DNA from: JAITVB01 sp031553805
Lineage (GTDB): Bacteria > Bacteroidota > Bacteroidia > Bacteroidales > Rikenellaceae
Direction: 5' to 3'
DNA: 64,000 nucleotides
Assembly (NCBI GenBank): GCA_031553805.1
Contig: JAVBLC010000002.1
Span: 267,287-331,286, forward strand
The position numbers were made by a program, and so were the translations under genes. Of the stretch, positions 1 through 7,861 are shown one piece after another. Position 1 is the first letter of the stretch, and the number at the start of each line of letters is the position of its first letter. Under the pieces are notes generated by a model. It ran no database searches, had not been told where the DNA came from, and worked only from the letters and a program-made list of their open reading frames with translations.

Positions 1-1
1 T

Positions 2-421
2 GGCTTATGGCAGAAACTTCGCCTGCTCTACCTGCTGAAATGCAAAAAGGCTTCGGACCGCATTTTTGCGATTATCTTCGGCGTGCTGCCCGAATTCCAG
101 GGCAAAGGGGTCGAGGGCGGCCTGATCCGCCGTTTTGAGATCGAGGTCGAAAAGGGCGACTTGCCTTATAAATCGCTGGAATTGGCCTGGGTGGGCGATT
201 TCAATCCGGTAATGATCCGCTTTGTCGAATCGTATGTGTGTGCGAAGAAGTTCAAGACCCACGTTACGTATCGCTATTTGTTCGACCGTGAGAAGCCGTT
301 CGAGCGTGCCCCGCGGATGGGGCGCAGCAAACCGGTCGCGGCGGCCGCAGCGCCAGTCCCTGCTGAAGCCACGCCGGGTGCTTCGGTCCTTGATTCTCAG
401 GCCTCAGCACCAGCCGATTGA
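2..421 (+). CDS. C-terminal part of a GNAT-like hypothetical protein (5' end outside window)
   Basis: The frame is open from base 2, so the gene starts upstream of the window. About 139 codons are visible. The segment GVLPEFQGKGVEGGLI, preceded by a hydrophobic strand (IFAIIFGV in the reading frame), resembles the acetyl-CoA-binding beta4/alpha3 region of GNAT acyltransferases (Q/RxxGxG/A). The following WVGDFNPVMIRFVESY suits the last helix and strand of that fold. The C-terminal 40 residues are Ala/Pro-rich and probably disordered. The substrate cannot be told. Family assignment is by motif resemblance only. Confidence 0.6.
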   Translation, partial: GLWQKLRLLYLLKCKKASDRIFAIIFGVLPEFQGKGVEGGLIRRFEIEVEKGDLPYKSLELAWVGDFNPVMIRFVESYVCAKKFKTHVTYRYLFDREKPFERAPRMGRSKPVAAAAAPVPAEATPGASVLDSQASAPAD

Positions 422-556
422 CAAGATTCTTTGCTCCGCTTTTGTAAGGATACAAAAGTGTCAAAAAATTCTTTTTGTGCGCCTATCCTCCGGTAAATCC
501 TGTAAATCTTGACGTGATTTTATAATGGGGGCGTATCGGGCCAATCGTTTATACTC

Positions 557-642
557 TATACTGAAAGTATAGCGTGGTGCCATTTGCCTTGTCCCCCGAA
601 TACGTCAAGTCTGAGGTGGGGGGAAGAAGCACCACGCTTTTT
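557..642 (+). ncRNA. Candidate structured RNA A (hairpin pair with U tract)
   Basis: A small hairpin TATAC-tgaaa-GTATA (557-571) is followed by a long stem. Arm AGCGTGGTGC (571-580) pairs perfectly with GCACCACGCT (629-638). An inner CCCCC (593-597) faces GGGGGG (618-623), and TTTTT (638-642) follows at once. This has the form of a small RNA ending in an intrinsic terminator. A second element with the same outer stem and the same 5' mini-hairpin lies at 1000-1096. I do not recognise it as 6S, SRP or tmRNA. Confidence 0.5.
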
Positions 643-999
643 ACAGATCTCCCGGGGAAAAGGTGTTTTGCATATTTTGAGAAGGTTATGGTAAGACAAA
701 TTACAATAATCGACTTTTTGAAAAACAAACACTATGAATGGCACGCTTTTCGTTTTTGCCTCGGCCCTGATACGGGGTGGGACTGCGGCAAACAACCGAG
801 TTTGACGGAACCGGTCGATCCGGGGCAATTCCACAGAACCGCAATAAAGCGTGGCACTGATAGCCGATAATCGAAAAATCAGCTATCTTTGCAAGGTTCT
901 GAAGTGGAAACCCTTTGGAACGGACATACAACCGAGGCTTCTCTGAAAACTGGCAGTTTACTAATCATAGTCATCGGCAGACCCATTGGGTATCATTCT

Positions 1000-1096
1000 G
1001 TATTCAACGATACAGCGTGGTGTGACGTCTGCTACTGTGATTTGCATTGCCAGTGCAACAGAGGAGGGTGGAGGGATCGCCACGCTTCTTTTTTTT
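1000..1096 (+). ncRNA. Candidate structured RNA B, related to RNA A
   Basis: A mini-hairpin GTATT-caac-GATAC (1000-1013) precedes arm AGCGTGG (1014-1020), which pairs with CCACGCT (1080-1086). The U tract runs 1086-1096 with one C. An inner stem TTGCA (1042-1046)/TGCAA (1054-1058) sits in the loop. The flanks and outer stem match RNA A, while the inner loop differs. Preserved pairing with a different interior suggests paralogous RNAs rather than chance. Confidence 0.5.
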
Positions 1097-1287
1097 CCAG
1101 TAAACAGGGATTGAAAAAGCAATTTATTGGTAGATCCCGATTCAGGTGAAACGGGTTTCCCGCATAGTGAACAAACAATATTTTTCCCAGCCCCGTTGTC
1201 ATTGAAATGCCGCTCAGACGCCCGTTTGGAAAGGCTAACTTGCTAAAATGGAAAAACTAACCTTAAACTGCGTTTAATAATTTCGAT

Positions 1288-1929
1288 ATGGAAGACAAAT
1301 ACCAATTAACGGATGATCTGTCGCTGATCGACAGGCATTACATTGAAAAGACACGGAAGAGGTACCGGAAAAAACTTGAAATCCCGATAGAACTGTTGGA
1401 GGCTTTGGGGAGGGGGGAAGACGAGGCATTCAGTAAACTATATCTGCATTATTATGATACACTTTTTGACTTTATCAACAGCATCATCAAAAATAACGAG
1501 GATTCCAAAGAGATCATTCAGGACACGTTCACCGACCTGTGGATCAAACGGGAAAGCCTCACCTCGTCGAAGAATATCCAGGGATTGATCCATACCTGCG
1601 CACGCAACAACTGTTTTGACTATTTCAAGCGCAAAAAGGTCATCGACCGCTACCACGCGCTGACCGACTCGAATTTCGCCGAGGAATTATCACCCGAGCT
1701 CACTTTCATCGCCAAAGATATGGAAGCCTGGATCAGGATGGCCGTGGCCAATATGCCCGACCAACGCCGTAAAGTGTTTATCATGAACCGACGGGATGAG
1801 ATGTCGTTCGAGGAGATCGCCGATGCCCTGGGAATCCAGGTTTCGGTGGTCAAGAAACACCTTGTGCTGGCCCGCAAGGATCTCCGAAAGATAATGCCGT
1901 TCGTCGCCTTCCTGTTGCTCTCGCAATAA
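1288..1929 (+). CDS. ECF-type RNA polymerase sigma factor
   Basis: A 213-residue protein of the sigma-70 extracytoplasmic-function class, cytoplasmic and binding core RNA polymerase. Region 2 lies around residues 45-110 (FSKLYLHYYDTLFDFINSII, then IIQDTFTDLWIKRE, the core-binding and -10 recognition part). Region 4 lies around 155-205 (MPDQRRKVFIMNRRDEMSFE, then EIADALGIQVSVVKKHL, the -35-binding HTH). It has an N-terminal extension of about 30 residues. Two tandem perfect hairpins follow the stop. The next intact gene is a FecR-type anti-sigma factor, so this is a sigma/anti-sigma pair, here heading a pilus operon rather than the more usual SusC/FecA receptor gene. The likely targets are its own operon, which is inference. 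Confidence 0.93.
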   Translation: MEDKYQLTDDLSLIDRHYIEKTRKRYRKKLEIPIELLEALGRGEDEAFSKLYLHYYDTLFDFINSIIKNNEDSKEIIQDTFTDLWIKRESLTSSKNIQGLIHTCARNNCFDYFKRKKVIDRYHALTDSNFAEELSPELTFIAKDMEAWIRMAVANMPDQRRKVFIMNRRDEMSFEEIADALGIQVSVVKKHLVLARKDLRKIMPFVAFLLLSQ

Positions 1930-1999
1930 GCCCCATACGGTCATCCCGCCGGGAGCCCCCTTTCCAAACCCGAATTTATTATAAAACACTGGTAGGTCC

Positions 2000-2059
2000 G
2001 GTAAGCGCATCGCGGTGCGCTTACCAGGCCTGTCACGGGAAAGTATCCTCTTTCCCGTG
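2000..2059 (+). terminator. Two tandem perfect hairpins after the sigma gene
   Basis: GGTAAGCGCA (2000-2009) pairs with TGCGCTTACC (2016-2025). Then CACGGGAAAG (2034-2043) pairs with CTTTCCCGTG (2050-2059), followed by a T-rich stretch. They separate the sigma gene from the anti-sigma region and probably terminate or attenuate transcription, or stabilise the sigma mRNA. Confidence 0.65.
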
Positions 2060-2131
2060 TATATTTATTTGTACATAACAAACTATATATCAATGGTTAA
2101 TGAATTATGAATGAAATATTTGATAACTCAT

Positions 2132-2175
2132 AGGGGTCCGATACCCCGGTTTCGTCGCAATAGTAATAGAGGGGG
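2132..2175 (+). repeat. Leader repeat, copy 1
   Basis: AGGGGTCCGAT (2132-2142) and CGCAATAGTAATAGAGGGGG (2156-2175) recur in the same order at 2595-2605 and 2619-2638. Each copy lies 40-45 bp before the start codon of a FecR N-terminal domain, so this is part of a tandem duplication with a period of about 463 bp. It may be a conserved 5' leader. Confidence 0.75.
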
Positions 2176-2216
2176 ATTCCAACACTCTTCTCAAGTTGCA
2201 CTGGCTAACTGCAAAA

Positions 2217-2534
2217 ATGGACGTACATGCGAAAAAACGGGCATTAAGGATTTTACGGGCACTATTCGAAACAAACCTATCCGAGGATGCGCTCAGGAGC
2301 ATTCAGGGATGGTTCGCGTGCGACTTGTTCCGGCAGGAGAAAGACGAAGCGATGTGGGAACTATTCGATGAAATGGTCCATTACGACCTCGACCCCAGCG
2401 AAAGTGCTTCGAACAGACCCGTAAATTCCGGGAGATTCAATCGGAAAAGGCAAAACAGCCATCCGATGACGACATCAAACAGGAGGTTCCGCACCTCGAA
2501 ATTCATTGAACGGCTGGGAAACAGCAAAAAATGA
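2217..2534 (+). pseudogene. Truncated, frameshifted duplicate of a FecR-type anti-sigma gene
   Basis: From ATG 2217 the product matches the cytoplasmic N-terminal domain of the intact FecR at 2680. ALFETNLSEDALRSIQGWF aligns with KFLESDYPDDVKDAVHGWL, and WELFDEMVHYDLDP with RKIFDYTVAYNPRP. After about 55 residues the frame drifts. A better continuation in another frame (RKFREIQSEKAKQPSDDDIK, stop at 2509) suggests a frameshift. The transmembrane helix and periplasmic domains are absent. The 5' leader is also duplicated. It is probably a dead duplicate, but the short ORF still encodes a sigma-binding-type domain and could act as a free anti-sigma module. Confidence 0.65.
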
Positions 2535-2594
2535 TTTTTTATTTTCCTGTTTTCCAGGTTTTTAGAAATTCTTTTAAAAAATATTTCAAACCCG

Positions 2595-2638
2595 AGGGGT
2601 CCGATTGCTCAATCTCATCGCAATAGTAATAGAGGGGG
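2595..2638 (+). repeat. Leader repeat, copy 2
   Basis: Second copy of the leader at 2132-2175, ending 42 bp before the ATG of the intact anti-sigma gene at 2680. The 3' part (2618-2638) is identical over 21 bases to 2155-2175. Confidence 0.75.
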
Positions 2639-2679
2639 GATGAATCGACCCGGGTTTGAAGTAGTGTCGAAAACTGCAA

Positions 2680-3738
2680 ATGAAAGAAAGAAAAAAAGAT
2701 AAAGTCACTGCGGAAGAGATGCTGGCGAAGTTTCTCGAAAGCGACTATCCCGATGATGTGAAAGATGCGGTCCACGGATGGCTCGCATCACAGCACAACG
2801 AGAAGGAGAAGGCTGACGCATTGAGAAAGATTTTCGACTACACTGTTGCATACAATCCTCGTCCGAGCAAAATGGCGATCCGGATGCTCGGTGAATGGCA
2901 TAAGCGCATGGGCCATGCCCCGGCGGATATCATGAAACTGATTCGTCCGAGGATCCTGTTTTACCGTACCGCCCTGTTCAGAGCAGCCGCCGTGCTAGTG
3001 CCGATCCTGATCATCGCGGGATTGTTACTGTTCGATCGCCAACAGGCCATTGAACCTGCGGTGGTGGCGATGGTGATGATGGCTGTGCCCGACACGCTGG
3101 GCGCACAGGCCCGCGTCAATCTTCCGGACGGAACGGACGTGTTCGTGCGGCCGGGAAGCGCAGTGAGCTACGCGGAGGATTTCAATGCCGGTGACAAACG
3201 GCGCATCATGCTCGATTCGGGTGAAATCTACCTGGATGTAATCAGCGACAGCGTGCGCGAGTTCATTGTGGAGACACCGAACCTGAACGTGAACGTGCTG
3301 GGGACGAAGTTCGACGTGGAAGCGTTGCAGAACGGTCAGTATACGGTGGTGACGCTCTACGAGGGCCGCATAAAGGTGGACGGGATCAATAACAAACACG
3401 GTGTGACGGTGATCGGAATGACCCCGGGCCAACGGCTTGTCTATAGCAATACCACCGGCGAATATAAGATCGAACAGACGGCGGCCATGCTGCCCGATTG
3501 GATAGCACAACGACTGACGTTCCGCAACGCCCCATATTCCGAGATCATCCGCACCATCGAGTGGTACTACGGAGTAACGGTCGAACTGGACGGAAACCTC
3601 GATGACAACATGAAGCTCAACTTCCGCATAACCGGCCAGGAAGATATAGAAACCACCATGTGGCTGTTCCGTAACGTGAGCCGTGAGTTCACTTACGAAA
3701 TCGACGGCGACGTGGTGAAAGTGAAACCGCAAGTTTAG
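2680..3738 (+). CDS. FecR-family anti-sigma factor
   Basis: A 352-residue inner-membrane protein. Residues 1-90 form the cytoplasmic sigma-binding region. One transmembrane helix spans about 98-118 (FRAAAVLVPILIIAGLLLF). Residues 135-235 are the periplasmic FecR domain (ARVNLPDGTDVFVRPGSAVS, then ...FDVEALQNGQYTVVTLYEGR). Residues 270-350 are the C-terminal DUF4974-type domain (LTFRNAPYSEIIRTIEWYYG), which contacts STN domains of outer-membrane partners in related systems. The next gene, 24 bp on, encodes exactly such an STN domain. By family knowledge it holds the upstream ECF sigma factor until signalled. It is full length and appears intact. Confidence 0.93.
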   Translation: MKERKKDKVTAEEMLAKFLESDYPDDVKDAVHGWLASQHNEKEKADALRKIFDYTVAYNPRPSKMAIRMLGEWHKRMGHAPADIMKLIRPRILFYRTALFRAAAVLVPILIIAGLLLFDRQQAIEPAVVAMVMMAVPDTLGAQARVNLPDGTDVFVRPGSAVSYAEDFNAGDKRRIMLDSGEIYLDVISDSVREFIVETPNLNVNVLGTKFDVEALQNGQYTVVTLYEGRIKVDGINNKHGVTVIGMTPGQRLVYSNTTGEYKIEQTAAMLPDWIAQRLTFRNAPYSEIIRTIEWYYGVTVELDGNLDDNMKLNFRITGQEDIETTMWLFRNVSREFTYEIDGDVVKVKPQV

Positions 3739-3762
3739 AAATTCATTAACCGAAGGAAATAA

Positions 3763-4770
3763 ATGGAGTTACAACGTATCGGGTCCGCAGGGACAATCAG
3801 AAGAGCTGCTTTGCTTTTAGCCTGCGGGGTATTGGCGGCAACCGCTCTGCAAGCGCAGGATGCAAGGGTCAGTCTTTCCAACAAAAGCATCACCATCGAA
3901 CAAGCCGTCAATGAGATCGAAGCCCAGACGGGTTATGTGATCGGCTTTCGCAGCAACGATTTCAACGAATCGAAGCGAGTGACCCTTTCCCGCACACAAG
4001 GCACGGCCAAAGAGATCTTCGGCCAGCTTCTCGCAGGCACGGGACAGACGTGGGACGTAAACGGCAAATACATTGTGGTCGTTCCCCTGCCGGAACCTGC
4101 GCCAGTGGCCACGATACAGGAACCCGCGCCGGAGCCTGCAACCCCCGAAGAGGTGCGCGGCGTGCATATCCCCGCCGTGACTTTCCGCGAAGTGCTGACG
4201 CCCGAACCGGAATCCATGCCGGCGCCGTTGGGCAACTATTCTTCGTCCTCTAACCTGAAGGCCACCCCGTCGCACGCGCTGAAAACCAACATCCTGCTGG
4301 ATGCCACCCTGGCCTTGAATTTGGCCTGGGAAGTGAAGCTGGGCCACAAGACCACCTTTGAGCTCCCCATAACTTATACCGCTATCCAGTATGACTGGAG
4401 CAAGCGCTGGAAATACTTCCTGGCGCAGCCCGGCGTGCGCTTCTGGAACTGCGAAGCTTTCAACGGTGGCTTCTGGAGCGTCTATGCCCACTACGGCCGC
4501 TACAACTTCGGAGGTGACATCAGTTTCTTCTCCGACTACATGAAAACCCACCGCGAACAGGGTTGGTTCGCCGGAGCAGGCGTCGGCTACGGTTACCATT
4601 GGGCGTTCGGCCGCTGGGGCCTCGAAGCCGAGATCGGCGCGGGCTGGGCGCACGTCGATAACCGCACCTACCAACCCGTCTCCCAATATGCCCCGAAGAC
4701 AGGCACCGACCAATGGGAATATTTCGGCCTCACGAAAGCCGCCATCACCGTCGTATTCATGATTAAATAG
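3763..4770 (+). CDS. STN-domain plus DUF3575 outer-membrane protein of the pilus operon
   Basis: A 335-residue protein. A signal peptide (about 1-32, RRAALLLACGVLAATALQAQ) is followed by a secretin/TonB short N-terminal (STN) domain at 34-108 (ARVSLSNKSITIEQAVNEIE, then TGYVIGFRSND). A Pro/Glu-rich linker spans about 110-160. A DUF3575 domain at 170-335 (HALKTNILLDATLALNLAWE) has alternating strands of an outer-membrane barrel and ends in a hydrophobic VVFMIK. DUF3575 proteins accompany DUF3868 and Mfa-type pilins. The STN domain is the part of transducing receptors that talks to FecR, so this protein may report pilus or outer-membrane status to the anti-sigma factor; that is inference. A REP-like hairpin begins at its stop codon. 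Confidence 0.88.
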   Translation: MELQRIGSAGTIRRAALLLACGVLAATALQAQDARVSLSNKSITIEQAVNEIEAQTGYVIGFRSNDFNESKRVTLSRTQGTAKEIFGQLLAGTGQTWDVNGKYIVVVPLPEPAPVATIQEPAPEPATPEEVRGVHIPAVTFREVLTPEPESMPAPLGNYSSSSNLKATPSHALKTNILLDATLALNLAWEVKLGHKTTFELPITYTAIQYDWSKRWKYFLAQPGVRFWNCEAFNGGFWSVYAHYGRYNFGGDISFFSDYMKTHREQGWFAGAGVGYGYHWAFGRWGLEAEIGAGWAHVDNRTYQPVSQYAPKTGTDQWEYFGLTKAAITVVFMIK

Positions 4771-4783
4771 TGCCGCCCGGCAC
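4770..4783. repeat. REP-like hairpin GTGCC-N4-GGCAC
   Basis: GTGCCGCCCGGCACACGG begins at the last base of the stop codon of the DUF3575 gene. It is one member of a family of about eight short hairpins in this window, all with consensus GTGCSNNCCSGCACNSGG and an AT-rich tail. Confidence 0.6.
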
Positions 4784-4824
4784 ACGGAAATATTGACTTT
4801 GCAGGAAACGAAATAACAGAAAAA

Positions 4825-6285
4825 ATGAAGATATATAGATGTTTAGCCATTCTGGCAGGATTCCTTATTGCCATACCCGCCGCAGCACAACAGCGTGTGA
4901 GCATTCGTCAGAACACTTTTGCCGTGCAGGGCGATTCGGTCTATGTCGATATGATTATCGCGCTGAACGGCGTGCAGCCGGACAAAAATGCCTTCGTGGT
5001 GCTGACCCCTTACCTGAATTGGAAGAACGGCGCGACGGTAATGGACTTCCCGGTCATTGTGATCAACGGCCAGAACCGCCAGCGTACCTACAACCGCCTG
5101 GGGAAATTGCACATCGAGCCGGTCTACGTGGGCCAGGTGATCGACGCGTCGGACGAGTATGCCCCCCAAACCTACCGCTATAAAGCCGTTGTGCCTTACG
5201 AGGCGTGGATGAGCGAAGCGGAGTTTTTTCTACGCGAAGACCAGTGCGAGTGCAACGGGCCGTTGGTGCCCATCGCCACCGAACTGATCGCCGGACGGAT
5301 GGAGAACCGAAACCCTGCCCGCACGGCCCCAGAACGTATTGTGACGATGAACTTCGCTGCCAGTTTCAAAGTGCCCAACCCGGAACCCGTGAAAACACGC
5401 TCTGAAAGCGGCAAGGCGTACCTCGACTTCGCCCAGGGGCAGTCGGCGATCAAGCCGGGTTTTGGTAATAACGCCTCGGAACTGGCCAAGATCGGCGAAA
5501 TGGTAATGTCGGTCAAGAATAACCCTTACGCGACGATCACCGGCATCTCGATCGATGGCTGGGCTTCGCCCGAAGGGTCGGCCGCTTCGAACCAAACCTT
5601 ATCGGGTAGACGCGCCGCAGCCCTGAAAGAATATATCAGAACGGCTTACGGTTTCCGCGACAATCTGTTCCGCACCACTGGCCAGGGCGAGGACTGGACG
5701 ACGCTCGGCCAACTGGTCACAGAGTCGGGCATGGCCGGACTGGAACAGGCCCAGGGGATCATTCGCGGCGGGGAAGTCCCCGACACAAAGGAACGTCAAC
5801 TGAAAGCCCTTGCGGGCGGATCGACGTGGCAATGGATGTTGACCAAACTCTTCCCGCAGCTTCGCCGCTCAGACTATGAACTGAGTTACACGATCATCCC
5901 CTTCACGGTCGAAAAAGGAAAGGAAGTGATCAAAACAAACCCGTCGAACCTGAGTCTGAACGAGATGTTCCTGATCGCGCAGACTTACCCGGTCGGCAGT
6001 GCCGACTACAACCGCATCTTTGCCGTGGCCTCGGAACAGTACCCGCAAAGCGACATCGCCAACCTGAACATGGCGGCCAACGCCCTTGCGCAAAAAGATT
6101 CCAGCACGGCGACGGTCTACCTGAACAAAGTGCAGAATCGCGATGCCGCCTGGCAGAACAACATGGGCGTGGCGTGTGCCATCGAAGGCCGCTACGACCA
6201 GGCCCATGCGCACTTCACGACTGCCGCGGGCAACGCCGAAGCCGCGGAGAACCTCGCGGAACTGGAGAAACTGAATAAACAGTAA
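4825..6285 (+). CDS. DUF3868 and OmpA-like pilus-associated protein
   Basis: A 486-residue exported protein with signal peptide MKIYRCLAILAGFLIAIPAA. Residues 22-120 match DUF3868 (a strand-rich domain, here with PYLNWKNGATVMDFPVIVIN). Residues about 195-310 resemble an OmpA-type peptidoglycan-binding fold (YLDFAQGQSAIKPGFGNNAS, then ISIDGWASPEGSAASNQTLS, GRRAAALKEYI). The last 120 residues contain helical repeats of TPR type (NLNMAANALAQKDSSTATVY). DUF3868 proteins sit beside DUF3575 and Mfa-type pilins; a role in holding or organising pilus assembly at the outer membrane is inferred. Confidence 0.86.
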   Translation: MKIYRCLAILAGFLIAIPAAAQQRVSIRQNTFAVQGDSVYVDMIIALNGVQPDKNAFVVLTPYLNWKNGATVMDFPVIVINGQNRQRTYNRLGKLHIEPVYVGQVIDASDEYAPQTYRYKAVVPYEAWMSEAEFFLREDQCECNGPLVPIATELIAGRMENRNPARTAPERIVTMNFAASFKVPNPEPVKTRSESGKAYLDFAQGQSAIKPGFGNNASELAKIGEMVMSVKNNPYATITGISIDGWASPEGSAASNQTLSGRRAAALKEYIRTAYGFRDNLFRTTGQGEDWTTLGQLVTESGMAGLEQAQGIIRGGEVPDTKERQLKALAGGSTWQWMLTKLFPQLRRSDYELSYTIIPFTVEKGKEVIKTNPSNLSLNEMFLIAQTYPVGSADYNRIFAVASEQYPQSDIANLNMAANALAQKDSSTATVYLNKVQNRDAAWQNNMGVACAIEGRYDQAHAHFTTAAGNAEAAENLAELEKLNKQ

Positions 6286-6532
6286 GGGTGATGGAAACGA
6301 TTGCCCGATATTTCAATGCAACGCCCGACACGCCGCTGTGGTATTTCTGATGTGCATGGATGCGTTCAACAACGGGAACAAGCGGGCCGTCGAGGCCCTG
6401 TACATCAACGCGGAGGAACTTCTGGCCGCCGAGCGCAAGGCCGGACACAATGAAATAAAAACACATAACACCAAAGAAATACAAACCAAATTTCAATTAA
6501 CACACATTTTTCAAATCAAACAATTTTTTATT
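6286..6532. other. Intergenic leader before the major pilin, with coding-like remnant
   Basis: This 247-bp gap carries coding-like sequence (METIARYFNATPDTPLWYF from 6291, then LMCMDAFNNGNKRAVEALYI in another frame from 6347) followed by an AT-rich leader (6455-6532). The second frame is in phase with the pilin, so a longer N-terminus is formally open, but the signal peptide at 6533 shows the true start. It is probably a decayed gene fragment. Confidence 0.4.
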
Positions 6533-7702
6533 ATGAAAGCAAGATTCTTTGCAATCGCGGCAATGGCCGCAATGGTAGGCTTCACGGCCTGCAACAAGGA
6601 CGGCGAAAGCGGTCAGAATCCGGCCGACGGCTCGCCCGCCAAAGTGACGGTAAACCTCGAAACGGCGACCCGCTCGACTTCGATGAGCGCTCCGCTGGCG
6701 ACCGATGACACGAATATCAACAACTACACCGTGTTCTTCTTCAACAACCTGGGGGTGCTGAAAAACCGCCTGAACGGTACGACTACGGGCCAAGAGTTCA
6801 CCACCACCAACGACGTGACCGAAATTTACGTCGTGGCTAACGCAGGCACTGGCACAACCGCTGTCCCGGCGACGGTGAAAAGCAAAACGGCACTCGAAGG
6901 ATGGATTGGCGACCTGGCAAGCAACGGTTCGCAGGTCTCTGCACGTTGGGCTACCGGCAAAAGCAGCGTAACTTTCGACGCCAGCAACGAAGCCAGACCT
7001 ACGGTCACCATGACCTTCGTGTCGGCCCGCATCACGCTGAAACTCGAAACAATGGCCGACTACACCAACACGCCGGTGAATCCCAAGTCGCTTATCATCA
7101 ACAATGTGTATCTGCTCAACGCAGGCGGTACGACCAAACTGTTCGCCGCTGCCGGCTCAATGAAGCCTTCAGTTGCCGAACTCAGCGCATGGAATACGGC
7201 CAACACCACTACCTACAAGCCTTTGTACGCTGGTAGGTCGATGGTTGCCACTCCTCCTTTCGCTTACGTGCCCGCCAACTACGGCGTTTATGCGGGCCTG
7301 AATGAGGCTGTCGGTGCAGGGATGGCCAAAGCGACCCTCGACGCCACTTATTTCTTATTCTACTCGTTCGAGAACAAGGGCGCTACGGCAGCAGACTTCC
7401 CGACTATCCTGGCCATCGAAGGTACTTATGACAGCAAACCGGTTTATTATTCGGTCCACCTGAACACAGCCCAGCAGTTCACCACGGCTACTGGTTCGCT
7501 GACCGATGGTGTGAAGCGCGGCAACAGCTACGACCTCTCGATCAAACTGACCGGCAAGGCCAAATTCGAAGATGGCGGCGATTGGCCGGGCGAAACGGGT
7601 GGCGATGAAGACCCGACCGACGATCCCGTAGCTACCGGTAAGGTAACCGTTGCCCTGTCGATCAACCCGTGGACTCCCCAGGCTTTCTACAAAGAATTCT
7701 AA
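6533..7702 (+). CDS. Major fimbrial subunit (type V pilin, FimA/Mfa1-like)
   Basis: A 389-residue lipoprotein precursor. ATG 6533 is chosen because it begins a lipoprotein signal peptide (MKARFFAIAAMAAMVGFTAC) with lipobox Cys20. Residues 37-46 (KVTVNLETAT) form a first beta strand ending before Arg47, a position like that where Arg-specific proteases cut FimA-type pilins to allow donor-strand polymerisation. The body (NNYTVFFFNNLGVLKNRLNG, ITLKLETMADYTN) matches the pilin fold, and the C-terminus KVTVALSINPWTPQAFYKEF suits the donor strand. It follows DUF3575/DUF3868 genes and precedes the anchor and tip genes. This is probably the pilus shaft protein. Confidence 0.88.
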   Translation: MKARFFAIAAMAAMVGFTACNKDGESGQNPADGSPAKVTVNLETATRSTSMSAPLATDDTNINNYTVFFFNNLGVLKNRLNGTTTGQEFTTTNDVTEIYVVANAGTGTTAVPATVKSKTALEGWIGDLASNGSQVSARWATGKSSVTFDASNEARPTVTMTFVSARITLKLETMADYTNTPVNPKSLIINNVYLLNAGGTTKLFAAAGSMKPSVAELSAWNTANTTTYKPLYAGRSMVATPPFAYVPANYGVYAGLNEAVGAGMAKATLDATYFLFYSFENKGATAADFPTILAIEGTYDSKPVYYSVHLNTAQQFTTATGSLTDGVKRGNSYDLSIKLTGKAKFEDGGDWPGETGGDEDPTDDPVATGKVTVALSINPWTPQAFYKEF

Positions 7703-7719
7703 TCCACACAATTTCTATT

Positions 7720-7749
7720 GGTATGCGCCCCCCGACCGGGGCGCATACC
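7720..7749 (+). terminator. Perfect 12-bp hairpin after the pilin gene
   Basis: GGTATGCGCCCC (7720-7731) pairs perfectly with GGGGCGCATACC (7738-7749) over a 6-nt loop, 17 bp after the pilin stop, with no U tract. A weaker hairpin (CCACCTTC...GAAGGGTGG) follows near 7779-7803. It probably stabilises abundant pilin mRNA or reduces read-through to the minor subunits. Confidence 0.65.
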
Positions 7750-7861
7750 CCAAGCAACACCGTCCGGGCGGGTCTGACCACCTTCCCGGGCACGAAGGGT
7801 GGGATGCGTTTTCCCGCTGCTGCAAGCGCAATTAAAACGACTTAACAATATGGTATTTTTC

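Larger units (their letters stand above)
422..1287. other. 866-bp region without a convincing protein gene
   Basis: Between the GNAT-like gene and the sigma factor no reading frame has a credible start, composition or family resemblance. The region holds two related hairpin RNAs (557-642 and 1000-1096) and further partial copies of the stem sequence: AGCGTGG at 848-854 and GCACGCTTTT at 741-750. A -7-like TAtcTTTG with a local palindrome (GATAGC...GCTATC) lies near 862-890. The rest is unremarkable AT-richer sequence. Confidence 0.6.

Noticed and set aside
574..870. 98-codon plus-strand frame between GNAT-like gene and sigma factor
   Set aside because: It runs through the RNA A hairpin and terminator; composition is not protein-like.
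557..1096. Assigning the hairpin RNAs to 6S, SRP or tmRNA
   Set aside because: No GGAAGGAAGCAGCC-like SRP tetraloop region, no tRNA-like ends and the wrong size for 6S RNA.
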